DNA from: Hydrocarboniphaga sp.
GTDB lineage: Bacteria > Pseudomonadota > Gammaproteobacteria > Nevskiales > Nevskiaceae
Assembly (NCBI RefSeq): GCF_028291725.1
Contig: NZ_JAQGNT010000066.1
Span: 32,008-96,007 of the forward strand
Length of the DNA: 64,000 nt
Direction: 5' to 3'
Program-made: the position numbers and the translations under genes
Part shown: piece after piece, positions 53,901 to 63,993 of the stretch
Numbering within the stretch: position 1 is the stretch's first letter
Layout of the letters: every line of letters starts with the position of its first letter
Notes under the pieces: model-generated
The model's database searches: none
Told to the model about the DNA's origin: nothing
The model's input: only the letters and a program-made list of their open reading frames with translations

Positions 53901-54827
53901 TCAACCCGAAAGATACTCCACGCAGCTCAGGCTCTCCGACACTTTCCACAGCCTCGACGCGGCCGGCTGGTCGCGCGCCGCTTTCGGCACGCACGCCGGC
54001 GCGACTTCGCCCTTGATTTCCTGGAATCCGTCGGGCCCGTAGTACGCGCCGGGCTGGGCGTCCGGTGATGTCGCGGCGAACAGGATCGGCAGCACGCCGC
54101 GATCCGGCGCATGGAACAACAGCCGGCTCGCCAACGGCATCAGCACCTGCTTGACGATGCGCGCGCCGGGCGACGCAAACAGGTTGGTGGTCGCCGAACC
54201 CGGATGCGCGATCACCGCGGTGGTCGTCGCACCGCTGCGCGCCAGCCGGCGCTGCAGCTCCCGGCCGAACATCAGATTGGCCAGCTTGCTCTGGTTGTAG
54301 GCTTTCCAGGGCCGACAGCCGCGCTCGCCCATCAGGTTGTCGAACGCGATCGACGCGTGCCGCGCGGCCATGCTGGAGACCGCCACCACGCGCGCATGCG
54401 GCGCTGCGTTCAGGCACGGCAGCAGCAGGCCGGTCAATGCGAAATGGCCGAGATGATTGGTTGCCAGCTGCATCTCGAAGCCGTCGCGCGTCAACTGCCG
54501 CGGGATCGCCATCACGCCGGCATTGTTGATCAGCAGATCGAGGCGCGCATGCTCGCGGCGGAACTCGCTGGCGAAGTGGCGCACGCTGTCCATGTCGGAG
54601 ATGTCGAGCTCGGCGATCTGCAGATCGGCCTTGGGCAATTCGATGCGGATGCGCTGCACGGCCGCCTCGGCCTTCGGCATCGACCGGCAGGCCAGGATGA
54701 CCTTGGCTCCGCGGCGCGCCAGCGCCAGCGCCGCCTCGTAGCCCAGGCCGATGTTGGCGCCGGTCACGATCGCCAGGCGGCCGCTCTGATCCGGCATGTC
54801 CTGCATCTGCCAGCCTGGCTTGTCCAT
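53901..54827 (-). CDS. Short-chain dehydrogenase (retinol-dehydrogenase-like)
   Basis: 308-residue oxidoreductase. TGANIGLGYEAA cofactor motif, NNAGVMAIP, YNQSKLANLMFG catalytic Tyr/Lys, and PGSATTNL: the pattern of the RDH/WWOX-like SDR group. GGAGGAG before the ATG at 54827 fixes the start; the longer frame to 54953 is noise. Possibly co-transcribed with the downstream epoxide-hydrolase-like gene (68 bases apart). Substrate unknown. Confidence 0.9.
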   Translation of the reverse strand: MDKPGWQMQDMPDQSGRLAIVTGANIGLGYEAALALARRGAKVILACRSMPKAEAAVQRIRIELPKADLQIAELDISDMDSVRHFASEFRREHARLDLLINNAGVMAIPRQLTRDGFEMQLATNHLGHFALTGLLLPCLNAAPHARVVAVSSMAARHASIAFDNLMGERGCRPWKAYNQSKLANLMFGRELQRRLARSGATTTAVIAHPGSATTNLFASPGARIVKQVLMPLASRLLFHAPDRGVLPILFAATSPDAQPGAYYGPDGFQEIKGEVAPACVPKAARDQPAASRLWKVSESLSCVEYLSG

Positions 54828-54938
54828 GGCACGCTCCTCCGCGCTGCGCCTTTGGCGGCGCTTATCGGCCAAGAAGATCATTTGCGCGGTAGAAAAGGAA
54901 GACCCCCGATGCAGCGAAGGACTACCGACCAGCCTGCT

Positions 54939-55005
54939 GTAGGAGCGGGTCATACCCGCGACTCAGGCCCCGACCAGCACAGTCGCGGGTATGACCCGCT
55001 CCTAC
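54939..55005. repeat. REPIN, GAGCGGGT(CAT)ACCCGC family
   Basis: GTAGGAGCGGGTCATACCCG ... CGGGTATGACCCGCTCCTAC; same family as 4494-4560. Confidence 0.9.
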
Positions 55006-55023
55006 AGGTGGGGCTCTGCGACG

Positions 55024-56472
55024 CTAGTGACTGACGCTGGCGCTCGGCGGCTCGTTGGCCAGCGCCAGCCGGTGGCCGCTGACATTGGCGCCGGCATCCG
55101 GCGCAAGCCGGCGAAAGCTGTACCAGGACGACAGCGAAATCAGCCCGACGACCAGGAACGCGATCGTGAAATCGACGCTCTGCAACAGCTGTGCGCCGCG
55201 CAGCGCCAGGCTCGCATTGAGCACCTGGGCGCCGATGCCGACGCCGACGCTGAGCGCCAGCTGCTGCGCCGTCGCCGAGAAGCTGGTGGCCTGGCTCATG
55301 TCGTCTTCATCGATATCGGCGAAGGCCATCGCGTTGACGCAGGTGAACTGCAGCGAGCGCAGGAAACCGGTCACGAACAGGAACGTGATCATCAGCGCAT
55401 AGGGCATGAACGGCCGCAGGCAGCCGCACAGGATCAGCGCCGTGCCGCAGACCAGGGTATTGATGACCAGCAGCCGGCGGAAGCCGAAATGCCGGGTCAG
55501 GCGCTTGGCCATGGTCTTCATCATCAGGCCGCCGACCGCGCTGGCGAAGGTGATCAGCCCGGATTCGACCGCCGACAGGCCGAAGCCGAGCTGCAACATC
55601 ATCGGCATCAGGATCGAGAACGCGCCGACACCGATGCGGAACAGCGAGCCGCCGGTGACCGACGCGCGGAACGTGCCGACCTTCAGCAGCGACAGCCTCA
55701 GGATCGGCGAGCGCTCATGGCGCGCATGCTGCGCGTACAGTGCCAGCAGCAGCGTGCCGGCGCTCAATATCGCGGGTGCGACGAAATCCGGCAGCACCTT
55801 CTTGCCCAGATTCTCGAAGCCGAACACGATGCCGGCCAGGCCGCCGCCCAGCAGCATCCAGCCGGCCAGGTCCAGTGGCGGCTGCTCGTCCTCCTGTGTG
55901 TCTTCGATGAAGCGCGTGACCAGGTACCAGCCGAGTACACCGATCGGCAGGTTGATCAGGAAGATCAGCCGCCAGGACGCGTAGGTGACGATCAGGCCAC
56001 CGACCGGCGGCCCCATGATCGGCGCCATCAGCGCCGGGATGGTCAGGTAGGCCATCGCGCTGACCAGTTGGCGCTTGTCGACCGAGCGCAGCAGCACCAG
56101 CCGCCCGACCGGCACCATCATCGCGCCGCCCAGGCCCTGGAACATGCGCGCGCTGACCATCTGGCCGATGCTCTGCGACACCGCGCAGCCGATCGAGCCG
56201 AGCACGAAGATCAGGATCGCGTTGCGGAACACGCGGCGCGCGCCATAGCGATCCGCCATCCAGCCGGACAGCGGGATGAAGATCGACAGGCTCAGCAGAT
56301 AGGACGTGATCGCCAGCGACAGATGCAGCGGGTCCTCGTTCATCGACTGCGCGATCGCCGGCAACGCGGTCGCGATCACGGTCGAATCGAGGTTCTCCAT
56401 GAACAGCGCGCAAGCGACGATCAGCGGCACCAGCGTGCTGCGCGGGAGCGGAGTGTCGGACATGTTGTGCAT
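55024..56472 (-). CDS. MFS drug/solute exporter, DHA2 (14-helix) type
   Basis: 482-residue inner-membrane proton antiporter. Motif [19 protein letters not shown] (helix 1, typical D1 motif of DHA2), [17 protein letters not shown] loop, and [18 protein letters not shown]. About 14 helices. Two ATGs (56472, 56463) are possible; neither has a good ribosome site. Substrate unknown; probably multidrug-type efflux. No MarR/TetR gene adjoins it. Confidence 0.9.
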   Translation of the reverse strand: MHNMSDTPLPRSTLVPLIVACALFMENLDSTVIATALPAIAQSMNEDPLHLSLAITSYLLSLSIFIPLSGWMADRYGARRVFRNAILIFVLGSIGCAVSQSIGQMVSARMFQGLGGAMMVPVGRLVLLRSVDKRQLVSAMAYLTIPALMAPIMGPPVGGLIVTYASWRLIFLINLPIGVLGWYLVTRFIEDTQEDEQPPLDLAGWMLLGGGLAGIVFGFENLGKKVLPDFVAPAILSAGTLLLALYAQHARHERSPILRLSLLKVGTFRASVTGGSLFRIGVGAFSILMPMMLQLGFGLSAVESGLITFASAVGGLMMKTMAKRLTRHFGFRRLLVINTLVCGTALILCGCLRPFMPYALMITFLFVTGFLRSLQFTCVNAMAFADIDEDDMSQATSFSATAQQLALSVGVGIGAQVLNASLALRGAQLLQSVDFTIAFLVVGLISLSSWYSFRRLAPDAGANVSGHRLALANEPPSASVSH

Positions 56473-56492
56473 TATGAGGCCATGCCCGCGCC

Positions 56493-56572
56493 GTAGGTCG
56501 GCAATCCCTTGCCGACGTGTACCCTCCGATGCGTATTCGTGGCCTCACGTCGGCAAGGGATTGCCGACCTAC
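56493..56572. repeat. REPIN, GTCGGCAA family
   Basis: GTAGGTCGGCAATCCCTTGC ... CAAGGGATTGCCGACCTAC between the MFS gene start and the 5'-nucleotidase stop (TAA, four bases outside the repeat). Confidence 0.92.
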
Positions 56573-56575
56573 GGC

Positions 56576-58642
56576 TTAGTTGAGGCGCTTGATCCGCTCG
56601 TGCGCTTCCGGCGCGATCGGCGAATGCGCCTGGAAATACACCATCAGCGCGTCCAGATCGAGCACGCCACCGCGAGGTTTGCGTCCCTGCTTGAGGATGA
56701 AATAGTTGTCGCCGCCGGCCGCCATGAAGTTGTTGATGGTGACGCGGTAGTCCGCTCGCGGTTTCACGACAACGCCGTTGATCCTGATGCTCGCCGGATC
56801 GACCCTGGCGTTGTCCGGCCCGTTCGCGTCATAGGTATAGGTGAAGCCGCGCGACACCTGCAGCAGTTTCGGCGCGGTTTGGGTCGGCGGGAACTGCTGC
56901 TCGAGCAGCGTCCTGATCTGCGCGCCGCTCAGCGTGATCGTCGTCAGCGTATTGCCGTAAGGCTCGACCGCGGACGCTTCGCCGTAAGTGACCTCGCCCT
57001 CGGCTTCGCTGCCGCCGATTTCCGAATAGGCCAGGTCAGAGCGGATGCCGCCCCCGTTCATGAACGCGACGACCGCGCCGCCGGATTTCGGCGCGGCGGT
57101 CGCTGCCAGCTGGCTGTCTGCGATCACGTCGCCGAGCGCCGACTCGCCGGCCGTATTGGGCGTGCGTCGCAGATCCGCGGTGATGCGGCCGATGACCCGG
57201 TTGGCCAGCGGCGCGACCAGGTGGTTATACCGACTCACGATCCGGATCTGGTCCGGGTCCTTGGCCAGGCTCGGATACGCAGCCGGCGCCGGATTCGGCG
57301 CGAAGTCGTTGACGACCACGCGGTTGTCGACGCTGCCGACGACGATGTCGCGGGTGCCGCGATCCAGCGTGAAGTCGATGTCGGTCAGCACCCGCCCGAA
57401 GGAACTGGCGCTGGCCAGCACGCGGCCGTTGCGCACGCAGTTATAAGCGGCGTGGGTGTGGCCGCTGATGACGATGTCGATCGCGGGATCGAGCTTATCG
57501 ACGATCGGCAGGATATCGCCGGACAGACCGGGACAGCTCTTGTCGTTGTACAAGCCGGTGGTCACTCCTCCTTCATGAATCAGCACCACGATCGCCTCGA
57601 CACCGGCCGCCTTCAGCTCCGGCACCAGCGCGTTGGCGGCACCGGCCTCGTCGGTGAAGCTCAAGCCCTCGACACCGCTCGGCGTCACGATGTTCGGCGT
57701 ATTGCGCAGCACCAGGCCGATGAAGGCGACGCCGATGCGGCGGCCGGCGCCGACATCGAAGGACTTGATCGCGTAGGCCGGGAAGATCGTGCTGCCGTTT
57801 TTGCGGTTGACGACGTTGGCCGCCAGATAGCGGAACGCGGCGCCATTGAACGGGCCGTTCTGGCAAGTGCTCGCATCCTCGGCCGCGAAGCAGCCGCCGT
57901 TCTGCATCCGCAACAGCTCGCTGCTGCCATCGTCGAACTCGTGATTGCCGACCGAGCTGTACTCGAGGCCGAGCTGGTTCAGCGATTCGACCGTCGGCTC
58001 GTCATGGAACAACGACGACACCAGCGGGCTCGCGCCGATCAGGTCGCCGGCCGCCACCACGGTCGTGCGCGGGTTGCGCGCTTTCAGCTGTTTGACCAGC
58101 GTGCCCAGATATTCGACGCCACCGGCCGGCAGGCTCACGGTCTTGCTCGGGTCGGCCGGATCGGGCGCGCGGATCGTGCCGCCCGGCGGATTCAGGTTGC
58201 CGTGAAAGTCGTTGAACGCCAGCAACTGCAGCGGCACCGGATCGTTGTCGGCGATGGTCACGGTGGCCGCCGCCGACGCGCCGAGGTTCGCGCCGCGTGC
58301 GTTCGACAGGCTCACGGTCAGCGTCTCGTCCTCCTCGAAGTGGCCGTCGGCGGTGATCGGGATCGTGATGGTCTTGTCGGCGGTGTCGCCACGAACCCAT
58401 TGGAGAGTGCCGCTGGTGACGGTGTAGTCGCTCGCGGCCTCGGCGCTGCCATCGGCGGTGGCGTAGCGGACCGAGGCCGCGCCGGTACCGACGCCGCCGC
58501 GCGCGACAGTCAGAGTCGCCGTCGAGCCCTCGACGGCGACCACCGCGCTCGAGACGAATCCCAGCGAACCCGTATCGGCGTCGTAGGCGCGGCATCCGGC
58601 CAGCGCCGTCGCCACGATCGCCAGCAGCCACAGTCTGCGCAT
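56576..58642 (-). CDS. 5'-nucleotidase-family lipoprotein with Calx-beta domain
   Basis: 688-residue lipoprotein: signal with lipobox LAGC (Cys17). Residues ~22-125: Calx-beta domain ([18 protein letters not shown]...TIADND). Residues ~128-450: metallophosphatase with [32 protein letters not shown]-terminal 5'-nucleotidase domain with MNGGGIRSD and [10 protein letters not shown]. Cleaves nucleotides or related phosphate esters outside the cytosol. GAGGG five bases before ATG supports 58642; the frame beyond is a repeat. Confidence 0.92.
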   Translation of the reverse strand: MRRLWLLAIVATALAGCRAYDADTGSLGFVSSAVVAVEGSTATLTVARGGVGTGAASVRYATADGSAEAASDYTVTSGTLQWVRGDTADKTITIPITADGHFEEDETLTVSLSNARGANLGASAAATVTIADNDPVPLQLLAFNDFHGNLNPPGGTIRAPDPADPSKTVSLPAGGVEYLGTLVKQLKARNPRTTVVAAGDLIGASPLVSSLFHDEPTVESLNQLGLEYSSVGNHEFDDGSSELLRMQNGGCFAAEDASTCQNGPFNGAAFRYLAANVVNRKNGSTIFPAYAIKSFDVGAGRRIGVAFIGLVLRNTPNIVTPSGVEGLSFTDEAGAANALVPELKAAGVEAIVVLIHEGGVTTGLYNDKSCPGLSGDILPIVDKLDPAIDIVISGHTHAAYNCVRNGRVLASASSFGRVLTDIDFTLDRGTRDIVVGSVDNRVVVNDFAPNPAPAAYPSLAKDPDQIRIVSRYNHLVAPLANRVIGRITADLRRTPNTAGESALGDVIADSQLAATAAPKSGGAVVAFMNGGGIRSDLAYSEIGGSEAEGEVTYGEASAVEPYGNTLTTITLSGAQIRTLLEQQFPPTQTAPKLLQVSRGFTYTYDANGPDNARVDPASIRINGVVVKPRADYRVTINNFMAAGGDNYFILKQGRKPRGGVLDLDALMVYFQAHSPIAPEAHERIKRLN

Positions 58643-58675
58643 GCGCACCCTCGATTGATTCGGTCGGAGACTATT

Positions 58676-58762
58676 GTAGGTTGGGGTGAGCGCAGCGAAC
58701 CCCAACGATCCCCAGTCGATCAGGGCCGCAATGTTGGGGTTCGCTGCGCTCACCCAACCTAC
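58676..58762. repeat. REPIN, GTTGGGGTGAGCGCAGC family
   Basis: GTAGGTTGGGGTGAGCGCAG ... complement with one base missing (CACCCAACCTAC), between divergent 5'-nucleotidase and dusC. Confidence 0.9.
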
Positions 58763-58801
58763 GCTAAGCTGCGCGGCCCGCCGTCATTGCCGATCAAGCC
58801 G

Positions 58802-59770
58802 ATGCAACTCGCACTCGCCCCGATGGAGGGCCTCGTCGACGAACCGCTGCGCGAAGTGCTGACGCGCGTCGGCGGCATCGACTGGTGCGTGACCGAGTTC
58901 ATCCGCGTCAACGATCAGCTGCTGCCGGCGCACGTGATCCGCCGCTACGCGCCGGAGCTGGCGCGCGGCGCACGCACTGCCGCCGGCACGCCGCTGCGCG
59001 TGCAGCTGCTCGGCTCCAATCCGAGCACACTGGCCGAGAACGCGGCGCTGGCCTGCGAACTCGGCGCCCCGGTGATCGACCTGAATTTCGGCTGCCCGGC
59101 CAAAACCGTGAACCGCTCGCGCGGCGGCGCGGTGCTGCTGCAGGAGCCCGAGCTGCTGTACGTGATCCTGTGTGCAGTGCGCGCTGCGGTGCCGGCCGCG
59201 ATTCCGGTGACCGCGAAGATGCGCATCGGCTACGAGAACACCGATCTGGCGCTGGACTGCGCCCGCGCGCTCGCCGACGGCGGCGCGGAAGCCATCGTCG
59301 TGCATGCGCGCACCAAGACCGATGGCTACCGGCCGCCGGCACATTGGGAATGGATCGCGCGCATCGCCGACGTCGTCGACGTGCCGGTCTACGCCAACGG
59401 CGAAATCTGGAGCGTCGACGATTGGCGCCGCTGCCGCGCGATATCCGGCATGGACGACTTCATGCTCGGCCGCGGCCTGGTCGCCTGCCCGGACCTCGCG
59501 CTGCAGATCGCGGCGGCGCGCGAAAACCGTGAGTATCAACCGATGGACTGGCCGCAGGTGCTGCCGCTGGTGCAGGCGTTCTGGCAGCAGCAGCGCAGCC
59601 TGTTCGCGCCGAGCTTTGCGCCGGGCCGCTTGAAGCAATGGCTGAAATGGCTGGGACGGAGCTATCCCGAGGCCGAGGCGATGTTCATGGCACTGCGGCA
59701 GATCCAGGATGCAGTGCTGCTGGATCGCCTGGTCGGCAGCGGCCCGGTCGAGCTGCGCCAGGCGGCGTGA
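58802..59770 (+). CDS. dusC: tRNA-dihydrouridine synthase C-like
   Basis: 322-residue FMN-dependent enzyme reducing uridines in t[16 protein letters not shown], catalytic Cys in [25 protein letters not shown], and [10 protein letters not shown] match DusC (tRNA U16), with the C-terminal helical domain ([18 protein letters not shown]). No clear ribosome site. The open frame upstream is a shadow of the divergent nucleotidase gene. Confidence 0.93.
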   Translation: MQLALAPMEGLVDEPLREVLTRVGGIDWCVTEFIRVNDQLLPAHVIRRYAPELARGARTAAGTPLRVQLLGSNPSTLAENAALACELGAPVIDLNFGCPAKTVNRSRGGAVLLQEPELLYVILCAVRAAVPAAIPVTAKMRIGYENTDLALDCARALADGGAEAIVVHARTKTDGYRPPAHWEWIARIADVVDVPVYANGEIWSVDDWRRCRAISGMDDFMLGRGLVACPDLALQIAAARENREYQPMDWPQVLPLVQAFWQQQRSLFAPSFAPGRLKQWLKWLGRSYPEAEAMFMALRQIQDAVLLDRLVGSGPVELRQAA

Positions 59771-59772
59771 AC

Positions 59773-59843
59773 GTTGGGGTTCGCTGCGCTCACCCCAACC
59801 TACGAGGGACCGGTAGGTTGGGGTGAGCGCAGCGAACCCCAAC
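59773..59843. repeat. REP pair with heads inside, GTTGGGGTGAGCGCAGC family
   Basis: GTTGGGGTTCGCTGCGCTCA...CAACCTAC, GAGGGACCG, GTAGGTTGGGG...: the GTAG heads face each other, opposite to the other family members. Between convergent dusC and DUF1345 genes. Confidence 0.9.
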
Positions 59844-59859
59844 ATCGCCACCGCCACCG

Positions 59860-60516
59860 CTACTGCGACACATTGATCGCGACGTTGACCGCCAGCGCGA
59901 CCAGCACCGTGTTGATGAAGAACGACACCACGCTATGCACCAGCACCAGCCTGCGCGTGCCGCCGTCTTCGACCTGTACGTCCGACACCTGCGCGGTCAT
60001 GCCGATCACGTACGAGAAATACAGGAAGTCCCAGGCACTGGGCTCGGCGGTGCCGGGGAACACCAGGCCGCCACGATCCCGGCGCCGCTGGCCGGGCCTG
60101 GCCGAAGACGCGTCGCGCGCGTAGTGCAGCCGCGCATAGTGCAAGGCCAGCATCGTGTGCAGCGTCAGCCAGCCCAGCGGCACGCTGACCAGCGACACCA
60201 GCAGATGCACGAGCCCGGGCTTGCCGCCCAGCAACGTGAAAATCGACACGAAGCAGAACACGATCGCGAGCCCGGTCAGCACGAAAATGATAGCTGCACC
60301 TTCGTCCTCATAGTCGGCGCGGCGACGCAGATCCCCGGTGGTGGCGCCTCTGAAGAACACTGACATCATCAGCAGGTAGACCGCGAAGAAGGTATCGCCG
60401 GCCGCCATCAGCGCCAGCCTGGGCGACACCTGGCTCGCCGCCAGCCAGGTCGCGGCGCCGATCAGCAGGGCGCTGTAGAAACGCAGGTGATGTCGGGCGT
60501 GGTTGGTTGCGGACAT
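59860..60516 (-). CDS. DUF1345 membrane protein
   Basis: 218-residue inner-membrane protein with about five helices (16-32, 40-52, 76-95, 105-125, 195-215) and the DUF1345 landmark SAWDFLYFSYVIGMTAQVSDV. Function unknown. The region between helices has an acidic/basic cytosolic loop (RDASSARPGQRRRDRGG). Confidence 0.86.
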   Translation of the reverse strand: MSATNHARHHLRFYSALLIGAATWLAASQVSPRLALMAAGDTFFAVYLLMMSVFFRGATTGDLRRRADYEDEGAAIIFVLTGLAIVFCFVSIFTLLGGKPGLVHLLVSLVSVPLGWLTLHTMLALHYARLHYARDASSARPGQRRRDRGGLVFPGTAEPSAWDFLYFSYVIGMTAQVSDVQVEDGGTRRLVLVHSVVSFFINTVLVALAVNVAINVSQ

Positions 60517-60535
60517 TGGGGACTCATCGTGGGCT

Positions 60536-60606
60536 GTTGGGGTTCGCTGTGCTCACCCCAACCTACCATTGCACCGTAGGTTGGGGTGAGCACAGCGAAC
60601 CCCAAC
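60536..60606. repeat. REP pair with heads inside, GTTGGGGTGAGCACAGC family
   Basis: GTTGGGGTTCGCTGTGCTCA...CAACCTAC, CATTGCACC, GTAGGTTGGGG...: heads inside. Located between metR's stop (60612) and the DUF1345 start. Confidence 0.9.
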
Positions 60607-60611
60607 GGCAC

Positions 60612-61520
60612 TCACAACGACGCCGCCTTCCAGTTGCGGATATTGCCGATGAAGTCGCGCATATACGCCCTGCCGGCGAGGCTCTCCGGCAGGGCCGCAT
60701 ACAGCTCGCATTCCAGGCCGTTTTCACCGAGCGATTTGCCGATCACGTAGCCGCGCTGCAGATAGCTGCCGACGCTCCACTCCGGCAGCGCAGCGATGCC
60801 GCGGCCACTGGCGACCAGCTGCAGGATCGCCACCGTCAGCTCGGCGTTGCGGCGCCGCGGACGCACGCCGGCCGGGCCGAGAAAATGGCGGATCACGTCG
60901 AGCATCTGCTCGTCGACGGGATACGCGATCAGGGTCTCGTCGATGAAATCCTGCGGCGACAGATACGGCTTCTTCGCCAGCGGATGCCTTGGCGACAGGA
61001 TCGCGCGGTTCTCGTAGCCGAACAGGTGCTCGACCGCGATGCCGGCCCGCGCCGCCGGCGCGTCGTGCATCACCGCGAAGTCGGCAAGACCGGACTCGAG
61101 CAGCGCCAGCGGGTCCACATGGAAGCCGCCGACCAGGTCCAGCTCCACATCCGGCCAATGCTCGCGCAGTGCGTCCATCGCCGGCATCAGCCAGTCGAAA
61201 CAGGTGTGGCATTCGACCGCGATGCGCAGCTGGCCGCCCTTGCCCGAGACCCATTGCGCGACCTCGCGCTCGGCGCCGGCGGCCAGGCCCAGCACCTCGC
61301 GCGCCAGCGTCAGCAGCCGCGCGCCGGCCTGGGTGAAGCGCAGCGGCTTGGTGTTGCGCTCGAACAGCGGCGCGCCGTAGTGCGTCTCCAGCGCCTTGAG
61401 CTGGTGCGACAGCGCCGACTGCGTGACGAACACGCGGCTGGCGGCCTTGGCCAGCGAGCCGGTGTCGGCGAGCGCGACCAGAGTCTGCAGGTGGCGGATT
61501 TCCAGCGGCGATTGAGTCAT
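60612..61520 (-). CDS. metR: LysR-type methionine regulator MetR
   Basis: 302-residue activator of methionine genes, responding to homocysteine. HTH at about 16-65 (TGSLAKAASRVFVTQSALSHQLKALE), effector domain with HTCFDWLMPAMDALREHWPDVELDL typical of MetR. Divergent from metE; a perfect MetR box overlaps its own start codon (61520-61532), so it should repress itself and activate metE. Confidence 0.94.
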   Translation of the reverse strand: MTQSPLEIRHLQTLVALADTGSLAKAASRVFVTQSALSHQLKALETHYGAPLFERNTKPLRFTQAGARLLTLAREVLGLAAGAEREVAQWVSGKGGQLRIAVECHTCFDWLMPAMDALREHWPDVELDLVGGFHVDPLALLESGLADFAVMHDAPAARAGIAVEHLFGYENRAILSPRHPLAKKPYLSPQDFIDETLIAYPVDEQMLDVIRHFLGPAGVRPRRRNAELTVAILQLVASGRGIAALPEWSVGSYLQRGYVIGKSLGENGLECELYAALPESLAGRAYMRDFIGNIRNWKAASL

Positions 61521-61532
61521 GAATTGATTTCA
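61520..61532. promoter_or_regulatory. MetR box
   Basis: TGAATTGATTTCA matches the consensus TGAANNWNNTTCA exactly. A weaker site TGAGATTGAATCA is at 61551-61563. Confidence 0.85.
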
Positions 61533-61615
61533 CACCAGATCGTAAAACGGTGAGATTGAATCATATAGACCCAGACCCGACCATGCCCGCTCCCCTTATC
61601 GAACCCCACGCGACC

Positions 61616-63877
61616 ATGTCCCAGGCGCATATCCTCGGCTTTCCCCGCATCGGCGCAGGCCGTGAACTCAAGACCGCGGTCGAGGCGCACTGGAAAGGCG
61701 AGCTGCCCGAGGCCGGGTTGCGCGCGGTCGGCGCCACGCTGCGGCAGCGTCACTGGGATCTGCAGAAGGCGGCCGGCCTGGACCTGGTGACCGTCGGCGA
61801 CTTCGCCTGGTACGACCATCTGCACAACGCGACCGCGTTGTTCTCGGCCGCGCCGGCGCGCTTTGATCTCGGCAGGGTCGATCTGGCCGGCTACTTCGCG
61901 ATGGCGCGCGGCACGCCGCAGCAGCCGGCGCTGGCGATGAAGAAATGGTTCGACACCAACTACCACTATTTGCAGCCCGAACTGAACGCAGACAGCCGTT
62001 TCAGCCTGAACCGCGACTGGCTGCTGCCCGAAGTCCGCGAAGCACAGGCGCTCGGCCACAAGATCAAAGTCGTGCTGCCCGGCCCGCTGAGCTATCTGTG
62101 GCTGGCGTCCGCCGACGCGGCTTTCGACAAGCTCGGGCTGCTGTCGCTGCTGCTCAACGTCTATTTCGTGCTGCTGGCCGAGCTCAATGCGATGGGCGTC
62201 GCCTGCGTGCAGCTCGACGAGCCGATTCTGGCGCTGGACCTGCCGCAAAACTGGCTGGACGCATACCCGGTGGTCTACCGCGAACTCGCCGCCACCTCGC
62301 CGCCGCTGCTGCTGGCGAGCTACTTCGGCAGCGTCGCCGAACACGCGCCGCTGCTGCGCAGCCTGCCGATGGCCGGCCTGCATCTGGACCTGGTGCGCGC
62401 GCCGGACCAGCTCGCCGCGTTCCTGCCCGACTGGCCGGACGACAAGATCCTGTCGCTGGGCATCGTCGACGGCCGCAACCTGTGGCGGACCGATCTGGTG
62501 AATGCGCTGATCGCGCTGCATCCGGCGCATGCGCAGCTCGGCGAGCGCCTGTGGATCTCCGCGTCCTGCTCGCTGCTGCACGTGCCGACGGACCTCGCAC
62601 TCGAACACAAACTCGATCCCGAACTGCGCAGCTGGATGGCATTCGCGACGCAGAAACTGGACGAGATCGCGCTGCTGAAGCGCGCGCTGAATGATGGCGA
62701 AGCCGCGGTGTGGAAGCCGCTGCATGCGGCCGGCAGCGCAATCCAGAGCCGCCGCCGCGCGCCGAGCACGCGCCGCGCCGAGGTGCGTGAGCGCTGTGCC
62801 GCCGTCGGTGCGCGCGACGCCGAACGCGGCGCGCCGTTCGCGCAGCGCATCGTCCAGCAGCGCGATGCGCTGCAGCTGCCGCTGCTGCCGACGACGACGA
62901 TCGGCTCTTTTCCGCAGACCGCGGATATCCGCGCCGCGCGCGCTGCATTTAAGCAGGGCAAGACTTCCGCTGCAGACTACGAATCGGCGATGAAGGCCTC
63001 GATCCGCGACGCGGTGAGCCGCCAGGAAGCGCTGGGACTCGACGTGCTGGTGCATGGCGAGGCCGAGCGCAACGACATGGTCGAATACTTCGGCGAACAG
63101 CTGGCCGGCTACGCGTTCACCGAGAACGGCTGGGTACAGAGCTATGGCTCGCGCTGCGTCAAACCGCCGGTGATTTACGGCGATATCGCGCGGCCGAAGG
63201 CGATGACCGTGGAATGGACGCGCTATGCGCAGAGCCTCACCGACAAGCCGATGAAGGGCATGCTGACCGGGCCGATCACGATGCTGTTCTGGAGCTTCGT
63301 CCGCGACGATCTGCCGCGCAGCGAAGTCGCGCTGCAACTGGCGCTGGCGCTGCGCGACGAGGTCGGCGATCTGGAGCGCGCCGGCATCCGCGTGATCCAG
63401 ATCGACGAACCGGCGATCCGCGAAGGCCTGCCGCTAAAGCAGGCCGCGTGGCCGGATTATCTTTCCTGGGCGGTTCATGCTTTCCGGCTCAGCTCGTCCG
63501 GCGTGCGCGACGCAACGCAGATCCATACGCACATGTGCTACTCGGAGTTCAACGACATCCTGCCGGCGATCGCGGCAATGGACGCCGACGTGATCACGAT
63601 CGAAACCTCGCGCTCACGGATGGCGCTGCTCGACGCCTTCGCCGAGTTCCGGTATCCGAACGATATCGGGCCGGGCCTGTACGACATCCATTCGCCGCGG
63701 GTTCCGGCGCTGGACGAAATGCGCAGGCTGCTGCAGCGGGCTCTGAAAGTGGTGCCGGCCGAGCGGCTATGGGTCAACCCGGACTGCGGCCTGAAGACAC
63801 GTGGATGGCCCGAAACCGAAGCGGCCCTGAGCCAGATGGTGGCGACAGTACGCGAGCTGCGCAAAGAATTGAGCTAG
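61616..63877 (+). CDS. metE: Cobalamin-independent methionine synthase
   Basis: 753 residues from the ATG at 61616 ([13 protein letters not shown]), the same length as E. coli MetE. Transfers methyl from methyltetrahydropteroyl-triglutamate to homocysteine. Zinc ligands in HTHMCYSEF (His, Cys) and [12 protein letters not shown] (Cys). Two homologous barrel halves; [10 protein letters not shown] starts the catalytic half. ATGs at 61583 or GTG at 61550 would add a non-family N-terminus and none has a ribosome site. Controlled by the divergent MetR. Confidence 0.96.
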   Translation: MSQAHILGFPRIGAGRELKTAVEAHWKGELPEAGLRAVGATLRQRHWDLQKAAGLDLVTVGDFAWYDHLHNATALFSAAPARFDLGRVDLAGYFAMARGTPQQPALAMKKWFDTNYHYLQPELNADSRFSLNRDWLLPEVREAQALGHKIKVVLPGPLSYLWLASADAAFDKLGLLSLLLNVYFVLLAELNAMGVACVQLDEPILALDLPQNWLDAYPVVYRELAATSPPLLLASYFGSVAEHAPLLRSLPMAGLHLDLVRAPDQLAAFLPDWPDDKILSLGIVDGRNLWRTDLVNALIALHPAHAQLGERLWISASCSLLHVPTDLALEHKLDPELRSWMAFATQKLDEIALLKRALNDGEAAVWKPLHAAGSAIQSRRRAPSTRRAEVRERCAAVGARDAERGAPFAQRIVQQRDALQLPLLPTTTIGSFPQTADIRAARAAFKQGKTSAADYESAMKASIRDAVSRQEALGLDVLVHGEAERNDMVEYFGEQLAGYAFTENGWVQSYGSRCVKPPVIYGDIARPKAMTVEWTRYAQSLTDKPMKGMLTGPITMLFWSFVRDDLPRSEVALQLALALRDEVGDLERAGIRVIQIDEPAIREGLPLKQAAWPDYLSWAVHAFRLSSSGVRDATQIHTHMCYSEFNDILPAIAAMDADVITIETSRSRMALLDAFAEFRYPNDIGPGLYDIHSPRVPALDEMRRLLQRALKVVPAERLWVNPDCGLKTRGWPETEAALSQMVATVRELRKELS

Positions 63878-63915
63878 TGGTCCGTTGCACGCTTGACGGC
63901 ACATAAAACCGCGTC

Positions 63916-63993
63916 TTTCGACCTGCGGCGGCGTTGCAAATCCTCGCAATAGCGGTGCTATTGCTGTGGTTTGCGCCTTGCCACAGGCCGAAA
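63916..63993. repeat. Imperfect inverted repeat downstream of metE
   Basis: Arms of about 37 bases, from TTTCGACCTGCGG to CCACAGGCCGAAA, meeting at CAATAGC-GGT-GCTATTG. No GTAG head, so not of the REP class above. No gene is seen in 63878-64000. Confidence 0.6.

Noticed and set aside
56306..59770. Very long plus-strand open frame of 1154 codons ending in dusC
   Set aside because: Its first ~830 codons are antisense to the MFS and 5'-nucleotidase genes and have no protein-like composition; the real gene starts at 58802.
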